This document shows, in pieces, positions 1-8,052 of a stretch of 44,756 nt of DNA (the stretch's first letter is position 1; each line of letters opens with the position of its first letter). Where the stretch lies: positions 1-44,756 of the forward strand of contig DAINQU010000022.1 in NCBI GenBank assembly GCA_036742455.1, read 5' to 3'. The notes beneath the pieces were generated by a model. The model made no database searches. It was not told the DNA's origin and saw only the letters and a program-made list of their open reading frames with translations. This stretch comes from CAIKZZ01 sp036742455 (GTDB taxonomy: Bacteria > Pseudomonadota > Gammaproteobacteria > Steroidobacterales > Steroidobacteraceae). A program made the translations under genes and the position numbers.

Positions 1-760
1 GGTGACCGAAGAACCAGAAGATGTGCTGGAACATCACCGGGTCGCCGCCACCGGCCGGGTTGAAGAAGCTCGTACCGAAGTAGTGATCGGTCAGGAGCAT
101 CGTGACCGCGCCGGCGAGCACCGGCATCACGGCGATCAACAAGTACGCAGTGATCAGCCAGGTCCAGCAGAACAACGGCAGCTTCAGCAGCGTCATGCCA
201 GGAGCGCGCATGTTCATGATCGTGACGATCACGTTGATCGCGCCCATGATCGACGAGATACCCATCATGTGGATCGCGAAGATCGTCAGAGGGAAGCTGT
301 CACCGGCCTGCAGGGAGAGTGGCGGATACAGCGTCCAACCGCCCGCCGGTGCACCACCCGCCGTGAAGAACGACGAGATCAGCAACGTGAAGGCGAAAGG
401 CAGGATCCAGAAGCTGTAATTGTTCATGCGAGGCAGCGCCATATCCGGCGCGCCGACCTGCAGCGGAATCATCCAGTTCGCTAAGCCGACCCAAGCCGGC
501 ATCACCGCACCGAAAATCATGATCAGCGCATGATTGGTGACCAGTGAGTTGTAGAACCCCGGATCAAACCACTGCATGCCTGGCTTAAAGAGCTCAAGGC
601 GGATCCCGAGGGCCATTGCGCCCCCGAGGAAGAACATCACGAGCGCGAACAGCATGTACATCGTGCCGATGTCTTTGTGGTTCGTCGCGAACAGCCAACG
701 GCCGATGCCGGCCGGCTTGTGATCGTGATCGTGGTGATCGTGCGTATCAGCGTGTGCCAT
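1..760 (-). CDS. ctaD: cytochrome c oxidase subunit I, 5' part
   Basis: Catalytic heme-copper subunit of an aa3-type cytochrome c oxidase in the inner membrane. It reduces O2 and pumps protons. Only the N-terminal 253 residues lie in the window; the gene runs off the left edge just after FWFFGH, the start of the conserved HPEVY region. Visible family signatures are TNHKDIGTMY (residues 26-35), the heme-ligand segment TNHALIMIF with His77, and several hydrophobic helices. The N-terminus is rich in His and Asp (residues 3-14). Start: ATG at 760; an in-frame ATG at 766 lies 4 nt after GGGAG and is an alternative. It follows coxB by about 20 bp on the same strand, so the two are probably co-transcribed. 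The assignment is very secure; the symbol follows the ctaC/ctaD scheme. Confidence 0.96.
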   Translation of the reverse strand, partial: MAHADTHDHHDHDHKPAGIGRWLFATNHKDIGTMYMLFALVMFFLGGAMALGIRLELFKPGMQWFDPGFYNSLVTNHALIMIFGAVMPAWVGLANWMIPLQVGAPDMALPRMNNYSFWILPFAFTLLISSFFTAGGAPAGGWTLYPPLSLQAGDSFPLTIFAIHMMGISSIMGAINVIVTIMNMRAPGMTLLKLPLFCWTWLITAYLLIAVMPVLAGAVTMLLTDHYFGTSFFNPAGGGDPVMFQHIFWFFGH

Positions 761-785
761 GGTCATGAAACTCCCAGCAATCCGA

Positions 786-1655
786 TCAGAGCGACGCCGC
801 AGCGGGCGCGTTCGTATTAGCAGCCGTCGTCGCAGTCGCCGACGCACCGGCGGTCGCGGCTTTCGTCGCTTCCTGCTGCGCAGCCAGCCACTTGGCGTAA
901 TCTTCCTTGGAGACAACGTCGACGACGATCGGCATGAAGCCGTGGTCGCGGCCGCACAGTTCCGTGCATTGTCCGGTGTAGTGGCCAATCTTGTCGGCTT
1001 TGAACCACGCTTCGTTGATGAAGCCCGGAATCGCATCCTTCTTCACAGCGAAGTCCGGCATCCACCATGAGTGGATAACGTCGTTGCCGGTCAGCAGCAG
1101 ACGCACCTTGGTGTCCACCGGCACAACGACCGGACGATCCACTTCAAGGAGGTAATCCTTCACGCTGTTCGGGTCGATGCCCGACTTCAGTTGACGCGCT
1201 TCGTTTGAAGACGGCGCCAACGTCGAGAAGAAATTCACGCCGAGACCGAGGTACTCGTATCCCCACTTCCACTGGTAGCCGGTGACCTTGATGGAGATTT
1301 CAGCGTTGCGCGTATCCTCCATCCGAACCAGCGTCTTCGCGGCAGGGACGGCCAGCGAAATCAGGATGAGTACCGGGATGACGGTCCAGATGATCTCAAC
1401 CTTGGTCGAGTGCAACATCGTCTGATCCGCCACCGCGCCTTTCGACTTACGGAAGGAGACGATCGAGTAAACCATCACGCCGAACACCGCAACGGCGATA
1501 GCGACGCACACCCAGAACACGGTCATGTGCAGTCCATGCACTTCGCGGGCTACGTCCGTAACACCGGCTGGCATGTTGTAGCTGCTGTCGTAGGCGAACG
1601 CGGGCAACGCGGCGAGGACTCCCCCGAGCGCGCTCAACACTTTTCGGTTCAACAT
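786..1655 (-). CDS. ctaC: cytochrome c oxidase subunit II
   Basis: Accepts electrons from cytochrome c through the binuclear CuA centre and passes them to subunit I. The 289-residue protein has a signal-like N-terminus (1-22), two transmembrane helices (about 46-68 and 88-108) and a periplasmic cupredoxin domain. CuA ligands are intact: His195 (VIHSWW) and Cys230, Glu232, Cys234, His238 and Met241 in GQCTELCGRDHGFM. The aromatic segment GYQWKWGYEY (126-135) is present. The Ala-rich tail carries no CXXCH, so there is no fused cytochrome c domain. An AAGGGG run sits a few bases before the ATG. It is first in the operon with subunit I; the 514-bp gene-free stretch upstream must carry the promoter. 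Confidence 0.97.
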   Translation of the reverse strand: MLNRKVLSALGGVLAALPAFAYDSSYNMPAGVTDVAREVHGLHMTVFWVCVAIAVAVFGVMVYSIVSFRKSKGAVADQTMLHSTKVEIIWTVIPVLILISLAVPAAKTLVRMEDTRNAEISIKVTGYQWKWGYEYLGLGVNFFSTLAPSSNEARQLKSGIDPNSVKDYLLEVDRPVVVPVDTKVRLLLTGNDVIHSWWMPDFAVKKDAIPGFINEAWFKADKIGHYTGQCTELCGRDHGFMPIVVDVVSKEDYAKWLAAQQEATKAATAGASATATTAANTNAPAAASL

Positions 1656-1922
1656 CGAAGCCCCTTACGCTGTCGTCTGAATCTATAAAGTACATAGCGG
1701 CTGTCGCGAAATACGCTCGCGCGCAACCGGTCTCCTCACGCGGACAGTCGCCCATCGGCCTTGTCCAGTGGCCCCGCCCTCTCCCGCGGGAAACGGCCGG
1801 ACCGACGCATACGTCCAAACAGACTCACCATTTCGGCGTCTGCCGGATACCGCCACGTAGGGCGGCGCAGTGTAACCTCCACCCGGTGCCGGGAAAACAC
1901 CATTTCCGCCCTATCGTGATTT

Positions 1923-1945
1923 TTCAGGGATAACCAATCCCTGAA
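1923..1945. repeat. perfect 9-bp inverted repeat upstream of the oxidase genes
   Basis: Arms TTCAGGGAT and ATCCCTGAA are exact reverse complements separated by AACCA. On the minus strand the second arm is followed by an A-run rather than a T-run, so it is not a standard intrinsic terminator. It lies about 270 bp before the ctaC start and could be an operator for a dimeric regulator. Function is inferred only. Confidence 0.5.
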
Positions 1946-2050
1946 GTCTCACGCAAGCTTCCCTCCAGCGGCCGGCCGGGCGCCTAGAAAGTCAGCGCCG
2001 ACCGAGCCGTCCTCTTGACGGCCCGCGCGGGGTAATTGATGGCCTAACGC

Positions 2051-2084
2051 GTCTGTCGCCGCGCCGCTGCCCCACGTGACAGAC
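2051..2084. repeat. 7-bp inverted repeat with 20-nt spacer
   Basis: GTCTGTC at 2051-2057 and GACAGAC at 2078-2084 are exact reverse complements. The spacer is GC-rich. It could form a stem-loop in the bioC 3' flank, but there is no T-run on either side. A weak feature, given for completeness. Confidence 0.3.
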
Positions 2085-2169
2085 GATTCGGGCACTCGCT
2101 CAACCCCGTGAGAGAGAGTCTATCGGGCGACGCAAAACCTTTCAATGACAACGGGTTGCGGCACTGAGG

Positions 2170-3039
2170 CTAGCGGCGCTTCAGACTGGCCAAAGGCACA
2201 ACCACTTCGGAAGATCGGCGCGACGAACGGCTGTCCTCGAGGTCCGGCGCCCACGCTTGCCCGTAGACCAGTTCACAGGCGACCGGAATGCGGCCGTCCG
2301 AGTCCCGCTGGGCGGCAAACGCTTCTGCGGCAGCGGCCCAGCGTTTGGCCCCCGTCAACGTCTTGCGGTTATCGACCGGGAGGCTAGCGGCGGCGGCGCG
2401 GAGGTCCCGACAGGCATCGCGGAGCGTTGCGTACGTGACAGTGAGCCGGTCTGCATCCAATACCGGCGCCACAAATCCGGCCCGCGACAGACCGTCACCG
2501 ACGTCATGAAAGTCAATAAAATCAACGAGATGAGGGACGTTATCGACTCGAGCGAAAGCGGTTTGTAGCGTTTCGAACGTGCCCGCACCGAGGGTACTGA
2601 ACACAAAATAGCCGCGCGGGCGAAGGACGCGGCGAACCTCGCGAAACAGCGCCTCGGGGTCTGATAAGTACGGTAACAAGAGGTTGGCGAAAACCAAGTC
2701 GATGCTCGCGTCCGGCAGCGGCAACGCCGTCGCATCGGCCGCCAGGCAATCGAAGCGTCGCCACCACCCTCGCAGCCGAGCGGCCTGTTCCCGCATGTCG
2801 GCCGAAGTGTCCACCATCGTCACGGCGGCCTTCCGGTAGAGATCCGCCAACGCGCGAGCCCCTACACCCACTCCCCCGCCGAGATCCAAGATGCGCGAGG
2901 GCGTCAATCGAACCGGCTCGAGGCGGCGCAATAACTCCTCGCGCGCCCGCGCATGCAGAAATGCCTCTTGGGCGAACGCCGGGGCTGCGAGCCGTAGTCG
3001 ACGCTCTTGGGCACGTGAGTGGACCCGCAGGATCGTCAT
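2170..3039 (-). CDS. bioC: malonyl-ACP O-methyltransferase BioC
   Basis: SAM-dependent methyltransferase that methylates malonyl-ACP so that fatty acid synthesis can build the pimeloyl moiety of biotin. The 289-residue protein has the class I methyltransferase fold: motif I LDLGGGVGVG (51-60, with Gly where many BioC have Cys), the acidic SAM residue in VDTS (76-79), and ADATALPLPDASIDLVF (101-117). The tail with GFVAPVLD and TLTGAKRW resembles BioC. The N-terminal stretch with FAQEAFLHARAREELL matches the usual BioC lead-in. Its ATG overlaps the bioH stop by 4 bp (ATGA), which implies translational coupling. Pairing with bioH is strong support for BioC rather than a generic methyltransferase. 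No bioB, bioF or bioA is in the window. Confidence 0.9.
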   Translation of the reverse strand: MTILRVHSRAQERRLRLAAPAFAQEAFLHARAREELLRRLEPVRLTPSRILDLGGGVGVGARALADLYRKAAVTMVDTSADMREQAARLRGWWRRFDCLAADATALPLPDASIDLVFANLLLPYLSDPEALFREVRRVLRPRGYFVFSTLGAGTFETLQTAFARVDNVPHLVDFIDFHDVGDGLSRAGFVAPVLDADRLTVTYATLRDACRDLRAAAASLPVDNRKTLTGAKRWAAAAEAFAAQRDSDGRIPVACELVYGQAWAPDLEDSRSSRRSSEVVVPLASLKRR

Positions 3040-3803
3040 CGGGCCAAAAACTCCCGAATCAGGCCTTCCACCAGCGGCCGATGCGACAGAAACGGGGCGT
3101 GCGCGGCCTTGGGTACCAGTGTGAATTGCGCACCGGGTATCCGCTCGGCGAGCATCCTTGCGCCTTCGGGTGGCGTCAGTCGATCGTGTTCACCGGCAAT
3201 CACGAGCGTGGGCACCCGGATCGCGGAGGCGTTCGGCCGCAAATCCGTGGTGCGCAGTATCTCGAGGCACGTCGCGAGCGCGGTGGGATTTGGGGGTCCA
3301 TGCGAATCCACCTGCTGGCGAAGAATTCTTAATACTTCCAGCTGGTTAGCATCTCCGCGCACTTCCAGATTTAAAAATTGGAGCACGGTCGCTCGCCAAT
3401 TTTTGCTCAGATGCTCACCGATCGTGGTCAGGAGCACCGGGTCGGCGGCATGCGCAAAGTCGCGCCGCTTGGCGCCCACAGCGCCTGTTGCCATCAGGAC
3501 GAGGTGGCTGACGCGCTCCGGGAACAGGAGCGCAAGGCGCTGCGCCACGAGCCCGCCGAGAGACCATCCCACCAGGGCACAGCGCTCCGGCAGGTGAGCG
3601 GCGACCACGCGACTCAATCCCTCCAAGTCATGAGCGCTCTTAGACCATGCCGAGAGGCCGTGGCCGGGCAAATCCACGACGTGAACGCGATGATCCGGCA
3701 CCAGAGCACTCGCCAGAGACGCGAATACGCCCCCGTGGAGACCCCAACCGTGTAGGAGGGCGACGTCCGGCCCCTCGCCCGTCGATTCGCGATGCAGGGA
3801 CAT
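3036..3803 (-). CDS. bioH: pimeloyl-ACP methyl ester esterase BioH
   Basis: Alpha/beta hydrolase that removes the methyl group from pimeloyl-ACP methyl ester after two elongation cycles, ending the BioC-BioH pathway to pimeloyl-ACP. The 255-residue length is typical. The nucleophile is Ser81 in GWSLGG, the acid Asp207 in GEHDRLTP and the base His235 in AAHAPF. The oxyanion-region motif LLHGWGLHGG (16-25) matches BioH well. The start ATG lies 3 bp after the acetate kinase-PduL stop and the 3' end overlaps bioC by 4 bp, so the three genes probably form one transcript. The link between acyl-phosphate metabolism and biotin synthesis may be coincidental. Confidence 0.92.
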   Translation of the reverse strand: MSLHRESTGEGPDVALLHGWGLHGGVFASLASALVPDHRVHVVDLPGHGLSAWSKSAHDLEGLSRVVAAHLPERCALVGWSLGGLVAQRLALLFPERVSHLVLMATGAVGAKRRDFAHAADPVLLTTIGEHLSKNWRATVLQFLNLEVRGDANQLEVLRILRQQVDSHGPPNPTALATCLEILRTTDLRPNASAIRVPTLVIAGEHDRLTPPEGARMLAERIPGAQFTLVPKAAHAPFLSHRPLVEGLIREFLAR

Positions 3804-3806
3804 TCG

Positions 3807-5606
3807 TTACCCTCGAACCTGCACGGAGGCCCGATGCGCGACGGGCTCCAATAAACCGCCAGCCGGTCCGTGAAGGCCGGCCGCATTGGCTTCGTCCGTA
3901 TCGATATGCATCTCGAGCGCAGCGCCCGCACTCACACGGATTCGTACATCGCCAAACGTCAGCGAACGTCCGGCTTCTGACGAAATATGCACGTCAACAT
4001 CCTCACCGTCGGTCACGCCGTAGCGGTCGGCGTCTGCCGGCGTCATGTGTATGTGCCGAAGCGCACAGATGACGCCGCGCGGCAGGGTCACGGTGCCAGC
4101 AGGCCCCTCCAGTCGCAGCCCCGGCGTGCCGGTGAGATCTCCGGACTCGCGGACCGGCGCATCCACCCCGAGCCGAAACTCGTCGGTACGGGATAACTCC
4201 ACTTGATCCGCCCCACGCTCCGGCCCGACCACCCGAACGTTGTCGATACGTCCCGTCGGCCCCACCAACGTCACGGTCTCAACGGCCGCGTACTGCCCGG
4301 GTTGCGAAATCGGGTGCGCTACCGTCAACACATGACCCGGCCCGAACAGCGCCTCAACGGAATCGCGCGTCAGGTGCACATGCCGGGCGGACACCGCCAC
4401 CGGGATCGGCGCCGTTTCACGTGGCCGCTGCGCGGTCATTAAGGCCCGAACAGCACCCGCGATCGCCGCTTCTTCGTCGGTTGCGATGACCAATACGGGG
4501 CAGCGAGCGCCGTCACTCGAAATATTAACGACCGGTCGTTCGGCTGTCGCTCGGCCGTCACGATTGCGATCGTCATCGACAGAAACGCCTATAAAATCCA
4601 AGCGTTCCACGATCCGGCGGCGCATTGTCGCGCTGTTCTGACCCACGCCGCCTGTGAAGACAATGACGTCGAGCCCGCCCATCGCTGCCGCATACGCGCC
4701 GATGTATTTCCGAACCCGGTACGCGTAGATCTGTATCGCCATCTGGCAGGCGTCATCGCCAGCCTGAGCCCGCTCTTCCACGACGCGCAGATCCGCGCTC
4801 CCGGTCAGGCCGAGCAGGCCGGAGGCGCGGTTGAGCAGCTGATCCACTTGGTCAGCGGTGTAGCCCTCGCGTAACAGCGTCAGGATGAGCCCCGGGTCCA
4901 CGTCACCCGACCGCGTGGCCATCACCAACCCTTCGAGCGGTGTCAGTCCCATACTCGTATCGACGCTGCGTCCGTATTCGACCGCCGTGATGCTAGCGCC
5001 GGCGCCGAGGTGAGCGCTGACCATGCGCAAGTCGCGACGATCGGCGCCGAGGCTCGTCGCGGCGAGCGACGTGACGTAGTCGTGGCTGGTGCCGTGGAAG
5101 CCAAAGCGGCGCAGGCCCAACTGCTGCCGTACGCCGGCATCGATGGCGTACTCCCGGGCACGTCGGGGTAGCGTGGCATGGAACGCAGTATCAAAGACGG
5201 CCACGTGGGGCACCGCCGGCAAGCGCTCGCGGGCGGCACGCAGGGCGGTCACCGCCGGCGGATTGTGCAGTGGCGCGTAGCGTGAGAGCGCCTCAATCGC
5301 CTGCAGCGCCTCGTCATCGATCCAAAGAGGGGCGCGGTAGCGGTCACCCCCGTGGACAATTCGGTGCCCGACGGCGACGACCTGACCGAGCACGGCCCCA
5401 TGCCGCTCCAGCGCGTCCAAGGCCACGCGAACGGCCGCGCCGAGATCGGGCGCTTCAACCGGCCGGCGCTCCCCGTCCACGGTCAGGGTCGGCGCCGCAC
5501 CTACACCGTCGACCGAAAGGCTATCGACTCGACCGCCATCCGGTCGAATCGTCGCGATTTTGACCGACGAACTGCCACAGTTCACAACGAGGATTACGGA
5601 ATGCAT
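3807..5606 (-). CDS. fused acetate/propionate kinase and PduL-type phosphotransacylase
   Basis: A 599-residue protein carrying two enzymes. Residues 1-392 are a full AckA-family kinase: VVNCGSSSVK (7-16), HRIVHGGDRY (81-90), FDTAFHATLP (138-147), GFHGTSHDYV (169-178), the phosphate-binding SAHLGAGAS (197-205) and ATDEEAAIAG near the end. Residues 400-590 are a full PduL phosphotransacylase, with the zinc-ligand motifs SARHVHL (His409, His411) and LRHIHM (His518, His520), plus MHIDTDEANA (His567). Together they would convert acyl-CoA to acyl-phosphate and then to carboxylate plus ATP, or the reverse. The reading frame stays open further upstream, but homology starts at MHSVILVV. ATG 5606 is chosen; ATG 5621 is possible. 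Neither has a good Shine-Dalgarno. It heads the bioH-bioC transcript. Confidence 0.9.
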   Translation of the reverse strand: MHSVILVVNCGSSSVKIATIRPDGGRVDSLSVDGVGAAPTLTVDGERRPVEAPDLGAAVRVALDALERHGAVLGQVVAVGHRIVHGGDRYRAPLWIDDEALQAIEALSRYAPLHNPPAVTALRAARERLPAVPHVAVFDTAFHATLPRRAREYAIDAGVRQQLGLRRFGFHGTSHDYVTSLAATSLGADRRDLRMVSAHLGAGASITAVEYGRSVDTSMGLTPLEGLVMATRSGDVDPGLILTLLREGYTADQVDQLLNRASGLLGLTGSADLRVVEERAQAGDDACQMAIQIYAYRVRKYIGAYAAAMGGLDVIVFTGGVGQNSATMRRRIVERLDFIGVSVDDDRNRDGRATAERPVVNISSDGARCPVLVIATDEEAAIAGAVRALMTAQRPRETAPIPVAVSARHVHLTRDSVEALFGPGHVLTVAHPISQPGQYAAVETVTLVGPTGRIDNVRVVGPERGADQVELSRTDEFRLGVDAPVRESGDLTGTPGLRLEGPAGTVTLPRGVICALRHIHMTPADADRYGVTDGEDVDVHISSEAGRSLTFGDVRIRVSAGAALEMHIDTDEANAAGLHGPAGGLLEPVAHRASVQVRG

Positions 5607-5607
5607 A

Positions 5608-5625
5608 CGCGATGCTAGCATCGCG
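5608..5625. promoter_or_regulatory. 18-bp perfect palindrome between divergent genes
   Basis: CGCGATGCTAGCATCGCG reads identically on both strands. It fills more than half of the 33 bp between the kinase-PduL start (5606, minus) and the uvrD start (5640, plus). If the alternative kinase start at 5621 is used, it overlaps the first codons. It does not match the LexA box. A dimeric repressor controlling one or both genes is a plausible reading, but no regulator gene is adjacent. Confidence 0.5.
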
Positions 5626-5639
5626 GCCCCGCCGTCTCC

Positions 5640-7988
5640 ATGACGCACCGCCCCGCCGAGCCGCTCCCCGTGCAGACCGACCCCATACTCGCGCATCTTA
5701 ATGAAGCCCAGGCCGCCGCCGTCTCCGCACCCGCGAAGCCCGTCTTGGTGTTGGCCGGCGCCGGCAGCGGCAAGACCCGCGTACTGGTCCACCGGATCGC
5801 TTGGCTCATCTCCCGCGAGAACGTCTCCCCGCATTCCATTCTGGCGGTCACGTTTACGAACAAAGCGGCCGCCGAGATGCGGGGCCGCATCGAGAGTTTG
5901 CTGCACTTGGCCGGGGGGGCGCTCTGGATCGGCACCTTCCACGGACTGGCGCATCGACTGTTGCGCTTGCACTGGCGTGAGGCGGGATTGCCGCAGACGT
6001 TCCAGATCCTCGATTCGGACGACCAACTACGGTTGGTTAAGAAAGTCGTCAAAGCGCTTGAGCTCGACGACACGCGTTGGGTACCGAAGGATCTGCAGTA
6101 CTTCATTAACGCGCAGAAAGACGAGGGGCGCCGTCCCAAAGCGCTCGGGGACGACGGTGACCCGACGCGCCGCACCATGATCAAGGTGTACAGCGCCTAC
6201 GAAGAGGCCTGCAAAAAAAACGGCGTCATCGACTTCGCCGAGTTGCTCCTGCGCAGCTTCGAAATACTGCGCGACTTCCCTGCCTTGCTGGAGCATTACC
6301 AGAAGCGCTTCCGACACGTCCTCGTCGATGAGTTTCAGGACACCAATTCGATCCAATATCAATGGGTTCAGCTACTTGCGGGACGAGACAGCATGCCGTT
6401 CGTCGTCGGCGACGACGATCAGTCCATCTATGGGTGGCGCGGCGCACGCGTCGAGAACATTCAGCGTTATCAGCGCGACTACCCCGGCACGACCGTATTT
6501 CGCCTAGAGCAGAACTATCGCTCGACCGCGACCATCCTAAATGCGGCGAACGCATTGATTGCCAACAACAGCGGTCGCATGGGTAAAACCCTTTGGACCG
6601 ACGGTGATCGCGGCGAACCGATCCGGGTGTACGCCGCCTTTAACGAGCGGGACGAAGCGGCCTTTGTGGTCGAGCGCATCCACGAATGGCGTCGACTCGG
6701 CGGTCGATTGCAAGACTGCGCCATTTTGTACCGCTCTAACGCGCAGTCCCGCGCGTTGGAAGAGGCTTTTATTCAGACCGTGCCGAAGATTCCTTACAAG
6801 ATCTACGGTGGACAACGCTTTTTTGAGCGCGCCGAAATTAAGGACGCGCTGGCTTACCTTCGTCTGCTATCGAATCGGCACGACGATGGCTCTTTCGAGC
6901 GGGTCGTCAATCTGCCGACGCGCGGCATCGGCGCGAAGAGCCTCGACATGGTCCGTGAAATCGCTCGCGCCCACTCGGTGTCGATGTGGGACGCATCGAC
7001 GGCCGCCATTAAAGGCGGTTCGCTCGGCCCACGCGGCGGCGCTTCCCTGCTGGAGTTCCTCTCACTCATCGACCGAATCGCGCGCGAGACGGCCGGTTTG
7101 CCGCTCCATGAAATCGTCGACAAGGTGATTTCCGCGTCCGGCCTGATTGATCACTTCCGCAAAGAGAAGGGCGAACGCGGCGAAGGTCGCATCGAGAACT
7201 TGGAAGAGTTGGTGTCCGCGGCGCGAGGCTACCAGCCCGAAGAAGTCGAGGAAGGCATGAGCGAGCTGGACGCGTTCCTCGCACATGCCGTGTTGGAAAG
7301 TGGCGAAGGCCAAGCCGGTGAGTGGGAAGACTGCGTCCAAATGATGACGCTGCACACCGCGAAGGGGCTTGAGTTCCCGCTGGTGTTTATGGCCGGACTG
7401 GAAGATGGGTTATTCCCCCATCAGCGATCCATCAATGACATCGGGGGCCTCGAAGAGGAGCGCCGACTCGCCTACGTCGGCGTCACCCGAGCCATGCGTC
7501 GCCTGTACCTGACTTACGCCGAGCAGCGGCGGCTGCACGGTGTCGACCAGTTCGGCACCCCGTCGCGGTTTATTGCCGAAATTCCGCCGGAATTAATGGA
7601 GGAAATTCGCCCCCGCGTTCAGGTCAGCCGGCCCGTCAGCTCGGCCGGTTCCAGCGGTGGTGGCTGGGGTGTGCGGGATACCTACGGCGGTGGCGGTGGT
7701 GGTGGCGGCCATTGGTCACAAAATGAACGCCGCGGCGGCAGCACCACGCACTCGACTTTTGGGCGCGCGTCCAGCGGATCCGCGCCGCCCCGTCAGTCGC
7801 CGGCGATGGTCGAGCCCGACAACGGCACGGGCTTGAAGCTAGGGCAACGGGTACGCCATGCGCGTTTTGGCGATGGCGTCGTTCTGCGCATCGAGGGCAG
7901 CGACCAACAAGCGCAAATCGAGGTGAATTTTGAGCGTGCCGGCCGAAAGGTGCTGATGGCGGCCTATGCCAAACTCTCGCCGATATGA
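5640..7988 (+). CDS. uvrD: DNA helicase II UvrD
   Basis: Superfamily 1A 3'-5' helicase used in nucleotide excision and mismatch repair. It has 782 residues. Walker A is AGAGSGKT (39-46), followed by VTFTNKAAAEM, the Walker B region VDEFQDTN, GDDDQSIYGWRGA, QNYRS, LHTAKGLEFP and VTRAM. A glycine-rich linker (about GGGGGGGG near residue 685) leads to a C-terminal Tudor-like domain (about 732-780, GQRVRHARFGDGVV), which in UvrD-type proteins contacts RNA polymerase. PcrA/Rep-type alternatives are less likely in a proteobacterium given this length and motif set. Start: ATG 5640 has no Shine-Dalgarno; GTG 5670 (VQTDPILAHLN) aligns about as well with the usual N-terminus. Divergent from the kinase-PduL gene. 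Confidence 0.95.
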   Translation: MTHRPAEPLPVQTDPILAHLNEAQAAAVSAPAKPVLVLAGAGSGKTRVLVHRIAWLISRENVSPHSILAVTFTNKAAAEMRGRIESLLHLAGGALWIGTFHGLAHRLLRLHWREAGLPQTFQILDSDDQLRLVKKVVKALELDDTRWVPKDLQYFINAQKDEGRRPKALGDDGDPTRRTMIKVYSAYEEACKKNGVIDFAELLLRSFEILRDFPALLEHYQKRFRHVLVDEFQDTNSIQYQWVQLLAGRDSMPFVVGDDDQSIYGWRGARVENIQRYQRDYPGTTVFRLEQNYRSTATILNAANALIANNSGRMGKTLWTDGDRGEPIRVYAAFNERDEAAFVVERIHEWRRLGGRLQDCAILYRSNAQSRALEEAFIQTVPKIPYKIYGGQRFFERAEIKDALAYLRLLSNRHDDGSFERVVNLPTRGIGAKSLDMVREIARAHSVSMWDASTAAIKGGSLGPRGGASLLEFLSLIDRIARETAGLPLHEIVDKVISASGLIDHFRKEKGERGEGRIENLEELVSAARGYQPEEVEEGMSELDAFLAHAVLESGEGQAGEWEDCVQMMTLHTAKGLEFPLVFMAGLEDGLFPHQRSINDIGGLEEERRLAYVGVTRAMRRLYLTYAEQRRLHGVDQFGTPSRFIAEIPPELMEEIRPRVQVSRPVSSAGSSGGGWGVRDTYGGGGGGGGHWSQNERRGGSTTHSTFGRASSGSAPPRQSPAMVEPDNGTGLKLGQRVRHARFGDGVVLRIEGSDQQAQIEVNFERAGRKVLMAAYAKLSPI

Positions 7989-8014
7989 GGCCTGACCGGC
8001 TGTTTGTGGAACCC

Positions 8015-8023
8015 TGCTAGAAT
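8015..8023 (+). promoter_or_regulatory. extended -10 promoter for trkAH
   Basis: TGCTAGAAT fits the TGN extended -10 pattern (TATAAT with one change). No convincing -35 lies 16-18 bp upstream, which is typical for extended -10 promoters. It sits 30 bp before the trkA GTG and just after the uvrD stop, allowing transcription independent of uvrD. Confidence 0.45.
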
Positions 8024-8052
8024 GACGTCCTTCAGTCCACCCGCGTGATCAC

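Larger units (their letters stand above)
1656..2169. other. gene-free 514-bp stretch between bioC and ctaC
   Basis: I see no convincing gene, tRNA or small RNA here. On the minus strand it serves as 3' flank of bioC and 5' flank of ctaC. It contains two clear inverted repeats, listed separately at 1923-1945 and 2051-2084. A weak minus-strand TATAGA near 1681-1686 could be a -10 element for ctaC, but no good -35 goes with it. No stem followed by a T-run was found, so no intrinsic terminator is called for bioC. Confidence 0.6.

Noticed and set aside
5607..6026. 140-codon upstream extension of the kinase-PduL frame
   Set aside because: It lies wholly inside uvrD on the other strand; kinase homology begins at codon MHSVILVV.
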